Below the pieces are notes generated by a model. It was not told where the DNA came from. It was given only the letters and a program-made list of their open reading frames with translations, and made no database searches. The translations under genes were made by a program, and so were the position numbers. A DNA stretch of 8,140 nucleotides from Piscirickettsiaceae bacterium (GTDB taxonomy: Bacteria; Pseudomonadota; Gammaproteobacteria; Nitrosococcales; Methylophagaceae): assembly GCA_030627065.1 (NCBI GenBank), contig DAOUSV010000062.1:1-8140 (forward strand), read 5' to 3'. Shown here piece by piece: positions 1-5,273 of the stretch (position 1 is its first letter; each line of letters opens with the position of its first letter).

Positions 1-1
1 A

Positions 2-238
2 GTCGGTACCGAAGGTAATGTGAATGCTACCGTATTCCCCTATCTATTGTTATTAAACCCAACCGATATTTTCCGGCTGATTGTGATTGATTTCTTCGCA
101 CAACAACAGTTAACAGGTTTGATGGCTGTAGCGCAACAAGCTCAAATGGCGACATCAACCTTAGTTTTAAGCATGTTAGCGTGGTTTATTGCACCGGTGA
201 TGATTGCCATTGCCATCTTTAATAAGAGAAAACTGTAA
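2..238 (+). CDS. nosY: NosY, ABC transporter permease of the nitrous oxide reductase maturation system (3' end only)
   Basis: Only the last 78 codons are present; the gene begins upstream of the window. NosY is the inner-membrane permease that, with the ATPase NosF and periplasmic NosD, supports copper-sulfur cluster assembly in N2O reductase NosZ. What can be seen: a stretch rich in hydrophobic residues containing LLLNPTDIFRL, which resembles the NPxDxxRL segment near the end of NosY proteins, then a final membrane helix (LVLSMLAWFIAPVMIAIAIF) and a short basic tail NKRKL. The stop TAA at 236-238 overlaps the ATG of the next gene, a recognisable nosL, in the arrangement TAATG. That neighbour is the strongest support. 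On its own the fragment could be any ABC-2 type permease. The ATG/GTG codons inside the fragment are internal, not starts. Confidence 0.82.
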   Translation, partial: VGTEGNVNATVFPYLLLLNPTDIFRLIVIDFFAQQQLTGLMAVAQQAQMATSTLVLSMLAWFIAPVMIAIAIFNKRKL

Positions 239-732
239 TGCTCCATAGATTAAGTTTGCTACTGTTTATATTAATGCTAACAGCCTGTGGCGAAACACCT
301 TCAGATTTGAAACTAGCACAACAAGCAATGACTATTGAACGCAGTGATGAATGCCATTTATGTGGCATGATTATTACTGGTTTTTCTGGGCCTAAAGGTC
401 AGTTATATAAACGAGGCAGTGAACAGAATCTAAAGTTTTGCTCAACCCGCGATATGTTTTCATATTTATTAGATCCCGAACATCAACATGCTATCCAAAC
501 CGTCTATGTTCACGATATGGCCGTCACGCCTTGGGATACGCCGGATGATGAATTATATATTGATGCGCGTACAGCTTTTTATGTTGTCGGACATAGCCAA
601 AAAGGGGCTATGGGGCCAACACTTGCTAGTTTCTCAAAGCATGCTGTTGCCAATACATTTATCCAAGAGTTTGGTGGTCAACTTTATCAATTTGAAGATA
701 TTGATCAGCAGTTATTGTTGGATATGAGATAA
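238..732 (+). CDS. nosL: NosL, copper-binding lipoprotein for nitrous oxide reductase maturation
   Basis: A 164-residue outer-membrane or periplasm-facing lipoprotein that delivers Cu(I) for building the copper centres of NosZ. Residues 1-16 are a lipoprotein signal peptide with the lipobox LTAC, so C17 would be lipidated. The mature part carries the NosL signature around C39-x-x-C42-G-M44 (ECHLCGMII), followed by a G/P-rich loop (GFSGPKGQ), C68 in KFCSTRDMF, and M95/W99 in VHDMAVTPWD. Cys and Met residues of this kind are the expected Cu(I) ligands, but I cannot assign individual ligands from sequence. Its length is close to the usual 160-200 residues. The ATG overlaps the nosY stop by one base, so translation is probably coupled; AAGAG lies just upstream. 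NosL normally closes nosRZDFY(L) operons, and here the following gene is unrelated, which fits an operon end. No T-tract terminator follows; the next structure is the inverted repeat at 772-851. Confidence 0.93.
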   Translation: MLHRLSLLLFILMLTACGETPSDLKLAQQAMTIERSDECHLCGMIITGFSGPKGQLYKRGSEQNLKFCSTRDMFSYLLDPEHQHAIQTVYVHDMAVTPWDTPDDELYIDARTAFYVVGHSQKGAMGPTLASFSKHAVANTFIQEFGGQLYQFEDIDQQLLLDMR

Positions 733-771
733 TAAGCCCAAGTTATCATTTAAGTTACAGTTTTTCTATTT

Positions 772-851
772 CGTCATCCTCGCGTATGCGGGGATCCATG
801 GGCAGTGAAAAATAGTACTATCGTTGGATCCCCGCATACGCGAGGATGACG
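772..851. repeat. REP-doublet-like element: perfect 27-bp inverted repeat with 26-base spacer
   Basis: Positions 772-798 and 825-851 are perfect reverse complements of each other (27 of 27). The outer flanks 770-771 and 852-853 would add only T/G wobble pairs. Each arm is also an imperfect palindrome: 776-783 can pair with 788-795 around a 4-base loop (GTAT), and 828-835 with 840-847 around ATAC, each with one G/T wobble. So this is two small hairpin units in opposite orientation, able to fold either as two short hairpins or as one long stem. That layout matches REP/BIME-type repetitive extragenic elements, which are scattered in many copies and mobilised in trans by RAYT transposases. It occupies the nosL-pdxH gap. 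A strong terminator is possible in principle, but no run of T follows. The family assignment is inferred from structure only; copy number elsewhere in the genome is unknown. Confidence 0.8.
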
Positions 852-879
852 GGCGAGTTTGATACATTTTTATTCAAAC

Positions 880-883
880 AAGG
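880..883 (+). promoter_or_regulatory. Ribosome binding site favouring the GTG start of pdxH
   Basis: AAGG at 880-883 sits 7 bases before GTG at 891. By contrast the upstream in-frame ATG at 846 has its only purine-rich match (GAGG, 842-845) directly abutting it with no spacer, and it lies inside the inverted repeat. A 6-bp inverted repeat GTTTGA/TCAAAC (857-862 and 874-879) directly precedes this site; whether it matters is unknown. Confidence 0.5.
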
Positions 884-890
884 CACCTCT

Positions 891-1523
891 GTGGATTTAA
901 CACATCATCGACATGAATTTCTGCAAAATGGATTACGCAGAGAAGAACTGGCATCTGATCCGTATGAACAGTTTAATGTGTGGTTTAAACAAGCTGAACA
1001 GGCCGGTGTAATTGAGCCTAGTGCAATGAGTTTGGCTACAACTGATGGTATGGACGTATCTTTACGCACTGTATTATTGAAGTATTTCGACCAACAAGGC
1101 TTTGTGTTTTTCACAAATTATGCCTCTAAAAAAGCCAAACAAATTGATGCTAACCCCAATGTTGCATTACTTTTTCCGTGGCTTGCCATAGAGCGACAAG
1201 TCAAAATAAGTGGACGAGTAGAGCGAGTATCAATAGTTGAATCGCTTAAATACTTTGCATCTCGCCCTAAAGATTCACAACTCGGTGCATGGGCTTCACA
1301 GCAATCTAGTCATATTTCATCACGGCAAGTTTTGTTAAGCCAATTTGAAGCCATGAAGAATAAATTCAAACAAGGTGATATTCCATTACCTGATTTTTGG
1401 GGTGGTTACCGTATCATCCCTACAAGCATAGAGTTTTGGCAAGGTAGAGAAAACCGCCTTCATGATCGCTTTGTCTATGACCTCTCAGAAGGTCAATGGA
1501 ATATTAACCGCCTCGCACCATAA
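891..1523 (+). CDS. pdxH: Pyridoxine/pyridoxamine 5'-phosphate oxidase
   Basis: FMN-dependent cytoplasmic enzyme that oxidises pyridoxine 5'-phosphate or pyridoxamine 5'-phosphate to pyridoxal 5'-phosphate, using O2. It aligns from memory with E. coli PdxH almost end to end: GLRREEL near the N-terminus, SLRTVLLKYFDQQGFVFFTNYASKKA (FMN-binding region), LLFPWLAIERQVKISGRVER, SRPKDSQLGAWASQQSS, PLPDFWGGYRI, IEFWQG, NRLHDRF and the hallmark C-terminus RLAP. Start choice: the reading frame is open back to ATG 846 (225 residues), but the first codons from there come from the repeat element. GTG 891 gives 210 residues beginning M-D-L-T-H-H-R, matching the usual distance between the PdxH start and GLRR, and it has AAGG 7 bases upstream. 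I prefer 891; 846 remains possible. It is the first gene of a probable pdxH-rlmJ-peroxiredoxin-rlmF operon. Confidence 0.93.
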   Translation: MDLTHHRHEFLQNGLRREELASDPYEQFNVWFKQAEQAGVIEPSAMSLATTDGMDVSLRTVLLKYFDQQGFVFFTNYASKKAKQIDANPNVALLFPWLAIERQVKISGRVERVSIVESLKYFASRPKDSQLGAWASQQSSHISSRQVLLSQFEAMKNKFKQGDIPLPDFWGGYRIIPTSIEFWQGRENRLHDRFVYDLSEGQWNINRLAP

Positions 1524-1526
1524 TTT

Positions 1527-1530
1527 AGGA
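1527..1530 (+). promoter_or_regulatory. Ribosome binding site supporting the TTG start of rlmJ
   Basis: AGGA at 1527-1530 lies 7 bases before the TTG at 1538. Together with the conserved first residues of the product (MLSYRH), it fixes this rare start codon. Confidence 0.6.
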
Positions 1531-1537
1531 CAGACCA

Positions 1538-2371
1538 TTGTTAAGCTATCGCCACTCATACCACGCTGGAAATCATGCAGATGTTCTTAAACACATTGTG
1601 CTGATTGAAGTTCTGCAACATTTAACTAAAAAAGACAGTCAATTCGATTATATTGATACCCATGCAGGGGCAGGGCTTTATAATCTGAAAAGTGACCATG
1701 CAGCTAAGTTGCAGGAATACACACAAGGCATTGCCAAACTTAAATCTGAAGAATGGTCTGAGCTAGCAACATATTTTGATATTATTTCTTCTCATAATCC
1801 TAATGGGAAATTAAATTTTTACCCTGGCTCACCATTGATTGCCGATTATTTTCTACGTAAAAAAGACCGTAGTTGGTTGTATGAATTACATCCGAAAGAT
1901 GCTGAACTATTATCAAATAATACGGCAAGGAATAAAAGAACACGGGTGATGTTAGAAGATGGATTTACAGGACTACTTTCATTACTACCGCCTGTTTCAC
2001 GCCGTGGATTAGTACTTATCGACCCGTCGTATGAAATTAAAACCGACTATGCTCGTGTGTTTAATACGATTAATGATGCTTATAGTAAGTTCTCAACAGG
2101 AACGTATGTGCTTTGGTATCCCGTGACCGATAGAAAAAACATCGATACCTTAGAGCGACGATTTAAGCGTAGTGGCATTAAAAATATCCAACAATTTGAA
2201 CTTGCGATTGCCCCGGATCAGTTTGGATCAGGCATGTCAGCCAGTGGTATGATTATTATTAATCCGCCGTGGACATTAAAAAAGAAAATGTCACAAATAT
2301 TACCTAAACTGGTCAGGAAATTAGGTGGTGAAGGTGCTTTTTATAAATGTGACCAGTTGGTGGGTGAATAA
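1538..2371 (+). CDS. rlmJ: 23S rRNA (adenine-2030 N6)-methyltransferase RlmJ
   Basis: S-adenosylmethionine-dependent methyltransferase that makes m6A2030 in 23S rRNA. The 277-residue product is close to the 280 of E. coli RlmJ (formerly YhiR) and starts identically with MLSYRHS-HAGNHADVLKH, which shows that the unusual TTG at 1538 is the true start. Motifs: DTHAGAG at 40-46 (SAM-binding motif I), FYPGSPLIA at 94-102, ELHPKD at 116-121, PPVSRRGLVLID at 151-162, WYPV at 193-196, and GMSASGMIIINPPW ending at 245. Oddity: the catalytic motif IV, DPPY in the E. coli and Haemophilus proteins I remember, reads DPSY here (162-165; codons GAC CCG TCG TAT). The rest is intact, so the enzyme is probably functional. 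It lies 14 bases after pdxH and 26 before the peroxiredoxin gene, as expected for one transcript. Confidence 0.95.
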   Translation: MLSYRHSYHAGNHADVLKHIVLIEVLQHLTKKDSQFDYIDTHAGAGLYNLKSDHAAKLQEYTQGIAKLKSEEWSELATYFDIISSHNPNGKLNFYPGSPLIADYFLRKKDRSWLYELHPKDAELLSNNTARNKRTRVMLEDGFTGLLSLLPPVSRRGLVLIDPSYEIKTDYARVFNTINDAYSKFSTGTYVLWYPVTDRKNIDTLERRFKRSGIKNIQQFELAIAPDQFGSGMSASGMIIINPPWTLKKKMSQILPKLVRKLGGEGAFYKCDQLVGE

Positions 2372-2384
2372 GCTAACTTATACT

Positions 2385-2392
2385 GGAGAAGG
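2385..2392 (+). promoter_or_regulatory. Strong ribosome binding site of the peroxiredoxin gene
   Basis: GGAGAAGG at 2385-2392 ends 5 bases before ATG 2398. It is the best Shine-Dalgarno match in this operon, suggesting the peroxiredoxin is translated more strongly than its neighbours (inference). Confidence 0.6.
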
Positions 2393-2397
2393 TAGAA

Positions 2398-2925
2398 ATG
2401 AAACTAGGTCTATTAATTACAATGCTCTCGATATTTAACACTGTTCAAGCCGATGATTTAAAAATTGGTGATACCGCACCTGAACTGAATTTGTATGATC
2501 AAGAAGGTAAGCTACATACAATTAAAGACTATACAGGTCAGTGGTTAGTGCTATATTTTTACCCTAAAGACAATACTCCGGGTTGTATTAAAGAAGCCTG
2601 TGAGTTTCGTGATGAATATAGAGTAATTAAAGAGCAAAACACCCAAGTATTAGGCGTGAGTATTGATAGCCAAGAAAGTCATGCTGAGTTTGCAGAAAAG
2701 TATCACTTACCATTTCCATTATTAGCTGATAAAGATGGGGCTGTAGCAAAAAGTTATCAATCATTATTTTCTTTTTGGCCGATGAAGTTTGCCAAACGTC
2801 ACAGCTTTATTATTGATCCAAAAGGTATTATTAGAAAAATATACCGCAAAGTAGATGTTGATAGTCATAGCAAGACAATCATTGCTGATATTGAATTACT
2901 TCGCAGTGGCTCAGAGTTGAAATGA
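2398..2925 (+). CDS. Exported peroxiredoxin of the BCP/PrxQ family
   Basis: Thiol peroxidase of 175 residues predicted to reduce H2O2 and organic hydroperoxides. Residues 1-18 look like a cleavable Sec signal peptide: K2, a hydrophobic core LLITMLSIF, and a VQA cleavage site before DDLK. The mature enzyme would therefore act in the periplasm, unlike cytoplasmic Bcp of E. coli. The peroxiredoxin fold is clear: IGDTAPELNLYDQEG near the N-terminus, then the active site P56-x-x-x-T60-x-x-C63, and R134 as the likely conserved arginine. C68, five residues after C63, gives the C-x4-C pair typical of BCP/PrxQ atypical two-cysteine enzymes. The residue after the peroxidatic cysteine is Ile where Thr is usual. 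The reductant is not encoded nearby; a periplasmic thioredoxin-like protein would be needed (inference). The gene sits between rlmJ (26 bases) and rlmF (7 bases). Confidence 0.9.
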   Translation: MKLGLLITMLSIFNTVQADDLKIGDTAPELNLYDQEGKLHTIKDYTGQWLVLYFYPKDNTPGCIKEACEFRDEYRVIKEQNTQVLGVSIDSQESHAEFAEKYHLPFPLLADKDGAVAKSYQSLFSFWPMKFAKRHSFIIDPKGIIRKIYRKVDVDSHSKTIIADIELLRSGSELK

Positions 2926-2932
2926 TACTTTC

Positions 2933-3838
2933 ATGACTTCCGATACAAAGTTACATCCACGAAACCAACATAATGATGGCTACAATTTCACAGATTTAGT
3001 GAAACAGTTGCCGGAGCTTGAGGCTTTTACACGCCACAATCCAAACGGTCAGATCACGATTGATTTTCAAGATGGTCAAGCAGTGCGTGCACTTAATAAA
3101 GCCTTGCTCAGGGCCTATTACAATATTAATTTCTGGGATATTCCTGCCAACTATTTGTGTCCGCCGATCCCTGGCCGTGTTGACTATATTCATTGTCTGG
3201 CAGATTTACTTGCCAGTGATAATAATCAAGAGATTCCTCATGGGAGAAATATCCGAGTATTGGATATAGGTACTGGCGCTAATCTAGTGTATCCGCTTAT
3301 TGGTCAGAGTGAATATGGTTGGAGTTTTACTGGTGTCGATATAGATCCTACAGCGATCAAAGTGGCGCAACATATTTGCCAGTTTAATAAGTTAAATATC
3401 AAACTTAAGTTACAAAATAATCCTGAGGATATATTTAAAGGGGTGATTGGAAAGCATGACTTTTTCCATCTAACTATGTCCAATCCACCTTTTCATGCCT
3501 CGACTGAAGCTGCAAAAAAAAGCACCCAACGCAAGTGGAAAAACTTAGGAAAGGGAACACAGAACAAACTTAACTTTGGTGGTCAGAATGCTGAACTTTG
3601 GTGTCCGGGCGGTGAGGTGAAATTTATTGCTACGATGATTGAGCAGAGCGTAGAGGTTGCTGAGCAATGTCTGTGGTTTAGCTCTCTTGTATCAAAAAAG
3701 GACAACCTTAAACCATTGTATAAAATGTTAGAAAAAGTTAACGCTGTTGAGGTCAAAACCATTGATATGGCACAAGGACAAAAGGTGAGTCGCTTTATTG
3801 CTTGGACGTTTATCGAAAAGAATGAGCGCCAGTTATAA
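2933..3838 (+). CDS. rlmF: 23S rRNA (adenine-1618 N6)-methyltransferase RlmF
   Basis: SAM-dependent methyltransferase that installs m6A1618 in 23S rRNA (formerly YbiN). The 301-residue product matches E. coli RlmF (308) nearly throughout: KLHPRNQHNDGY at 6-17, VRALNKALL at 51-59, WDIPANYLCPPIPGRVDYIHCLADLLA at 68-94, the SAM-binding DIGTGANLVYPLIG at 111-124, the catalytic motif NPPF at 184-187, KLNFGGQNAELWCPGGEV at 212-229, and AQGQKVSRFIAWTF at 280-293. No residue that I can check looks lost. It begins 7 bases after the peroxiredoxin stop with no good Shine-Dalgarno sequence, so translation is probably coupled to the upstream gene. It is the last gene of the operon. Its TAA (3836-3838) abuts the stop of the convergent DUF1289 gene with no spacer, and I see no intrinsic terminator hairpin with a T tract. 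Confidence 0.95.
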   Translation: MTSDTKLHPRNQHNDGYNFTDLVKQLPELEAFTRHNPNGQITIDFQDGQAVRALNKALLRAYYNINFWDIPANYLCPPIPGRVDYIHCLADLLASDNNQEIPHGRNIRVLDIGTGANLVYPLIGQSEYGWSFTGVDIDPTAIKVAQHICQFNKLNIKLKLQNNPEDIFKGVIGKHDFFHLTMSNPPFHASTEAAKKSTQRKWKNLGKGTQNKLNFGGQNAELWCPGGEVKFIATMIEQSVEVAEQCLWFSSLVSKKDNLKPLYKMLEKVNAVEVKTIDMAQGQKVSRFIAWTFIEKNERQL

Positions 3839-4033
3839 TTAAACTACTTTAGTAGGTATATTCTTTAACTGATTACTTTGTAATATGTTTTCGAGTATTT
3901 TGTTTTTTTGTTCTACCGTTGTTTCAGACTTTCCCCAAAGCATAATATCTTCAAGACTACGCGAACAGCCAATACAAATATCATCGGAATCTAAGCCGCA
4001 CTTTTTAATACAGGGGGAAGGTATTATTGACAT
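3839..4033 (-). CDS. DUF1289 family small cysteine-rich protein
   Basis: A 64-residue cytoplasmic protein with no signal peptide. Residues 6-35 carry the DUF1289 pattern: SPC-I-K-K-C-G-L-D, then CIGCSRSLEDI and W33. The four cysteines (C8, C12, C20, C23) could bind a metal such as zinc or an iron-sulfur cluster; this is inference, as the family has no established function that I know of. Its ATG lies within the last ten bases of the upstream glycosyltransferase gene, in a different frame, and no clear Shine-Dalgarno site is visible. Expression is therefore probably by translational coupling. The tail after about residue 40 is ordinary and polar. Its stop is directly adjacent to the rlmF stop on the other strand. 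Confidence 0.85.
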   Translation of the reverse strand: MSIIPSPCIKKCGLDSDDICIGCSRSLEDIMLWGKSETTVEQKNKILENILQSNQLKNIPTKVV

Positions 4034-5253
4034 TTCTTATTCTTTTCAGCTATCCACTGTGACATGTATTTGGTGCTCATCATAGTGTGATGTTTCAACA
4101 TGCTTCCGGTGAAATTAGTTAAACGATGTTGGCTTAAATTAGTTTCAACCCGTGTTATCTCTTCAATTAGCGACTTACCCAGCTTTTCAATATCATAGTG
4201 GGATTGCAATAATGGCAACGCATTTTTCTGTGCTTTTAACCACAATTCTTTGTCGTTATATAAGGTAACAGCATGCTCGACAAACTCGCTTATATTATCG
4301 GTAATAGCACCAGGCCATGGTAACTTATCATGCATGCTTTCACTGCCTACCGAGCTTGTTACGCTCGGTGTTTGCATTATCATCGCATCTAATAACTTAC
4401 CCTTAATGCCAGCACCAAAGCGAAGAGGGGCAAGGCAAATACGAGCATCTTCCATCACCGACTGTGCATTATCTGCCCAACCTTTAATTAAGAATCCTGT
4501 TTTAGGATTATGTAAGGCGGTGGCTTTAGGTGGTGGATAAGAACCATAAATATGCAATTCTGTTTTGGGTAGTTGCTGACGAATCAATGGCCATATTTCT
4601 TGTAAATAAAGCACTGCATCCCAATTAGGCGCATGGCGAAAATTACCAATAGTCATAAAATGTTGGCGTTCAGAAAAAGGTTTTGTTTGCTTCGGACAGC
4701 TTGCCAAATTAACCATAAAAGGAAAATGAAGTAGTAGGCTAGGATCAACGTTAAAAGTATTAATTAATAGTTCTATTTCAAAGCTAGAAATAATCAATGA
4801 AATATCACAACGCAAGATGGCTGCGATTTCACGTTTAGCAAGATCACTGAATAAATCCACCTGTGTCATATCGCGATCTGCTTTTAATGCCCGATGGCGA
4901 GCATCGCGTAGACATTGTAAATCTTCGGTATCTAATATCTTAAGAGCATTGGGGCAATTTTTTTCAACACGCCAGCCAAATTGCTCTTCCATCATAAAAC
5001 GGTCAAACATAACAATGTCTGGTTGGTATTGTGTAATATAATGGTCAAAGCTATCGCAATTAAGGGCTATGGCTTTACTACTAATGCCTTCGCTGGCGAG
5101 ATCAATCATATGATCGGATTCTTGTGCCGGTGTGGCAAACTCAACCTGCCAGTTTTGTTGCTTATATTGGCGTAGAATCGACATCATATGACTGCCAGCC
5201 GCCGATGAATTTGGCTCAGGCCACACATAGCCGATAATTAATACTTTTTTCAT
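4024..5253 (-). CDS. Glycosyltransferase, GT-B fold (GT4/GT1-like)
   Basis: Predicted cytoplasmic transferase of 409 residues using an activated sugar donor; acceptor and pathway are unknown. The N-terminus MKKVLIIGYVWPEPNSSAAGSH is the first Rossmann strand and loop of a GT-B enzyme. A mid segment FMTIGNFRHAPNWDAV (about residues 199-214) opens the second domain. The C-terminal donor-binding motif PLRFGAGIKGKLLDAM (about 276-291), followed by TPSVTSSVGSE, is typical of family 4-like glycosyltransferases. Start choice: an in-frame ATG at 5280 would overlap the divergent gene, but ATG 5253 starts exactly at the first beta strand and has AGGT at 5260-5263 seven bases away. No polysaccharide, LPS or lipid-glycan genes are in view, so the product could act on a surface polymer, protein or small molecule. 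It overlaps the downstream DUF1289 gene by ten bases. Confidence 0.85.
   Translation of the reverse strand: MKKVLIIGYVWPEPNSSAAGSHMMSILRQYKQQNWQVEFATPAQESDHMIDLASEGISSKAIALNCDSFDHYITQYQPDIVMFDRFMMEEQFGWRVEKNCPNALKILDTEDLQCLRDARHRALKADRDMTQVDLFSDLAKREIAAILRCDISLIISSFEIELLINTFNVDPSLLLHFPFMVNLASCPKQTKPFSERQHFMTIGNFRHAPNWDAVLYLQEIWPLIRQQLPKTELHIYGSYPPPKATALHNPKTGFLIKGWADNAQSVMEDARICLAPLRFGAGIKGKLLDAMIMQTPSVTSSVGSESMHDKLPWPGAITDNISEFVEHAVTLYNDKELWLKAQKNALPLLQSHYDIEKLGKSLIEEITRVETNLSQHRLTNFTGSMLKHHTMMSTKYMSQWIAEKNKKCQ
5211..5238 (+). promoter_or_regulatory. Possible sigma-70 promoter for the RluA-family gene
   Basis: TTGGCT (5211-5216) and GATAAT (5233-5238) are separated by 16 bases and match the -35 and -10 consensus at 4 and 5 of 6 positions. 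Transcription would start about 30 bases before ATG 5274. The site lies inside the 5' coding part of the opposite-strand glycosyltransferase gene. Spotted by eye; a chance match is quite possible in AT-rich DNA. Confidence 0.35.
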
Positions 5254-5273
5254 ATTGAGACCTGTACCGAAAG

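Noticed and set aside
488..727. 79-residue + strand frame inside nosL
   Set aside because: It is a shadow in another frame of a gene with clear NosL motifs and resembles no protein I know.
772..851. The inverted repeat as an intrinsic terminator of the nos operon
   Set aside because: No T tract follows either arm, and the structure matches paired REP units better; some effect on transcription is not excluded.
3844..3855. Small palindrome CTACTTTAGTAG at the rlmF/DUF1289 junction as a terminator
   Set aside because: A 5-bp AT-rich stem with a 2-base loop is too weak, and it is coding sequence for the DUF1289 tail.
4250..4540. 96-residue + strand frame opposite the glycosyltransferase
   Set aside because: It lies entirely antisense to the conserved donor-binding region and looks like a by-product of that coding sequence.
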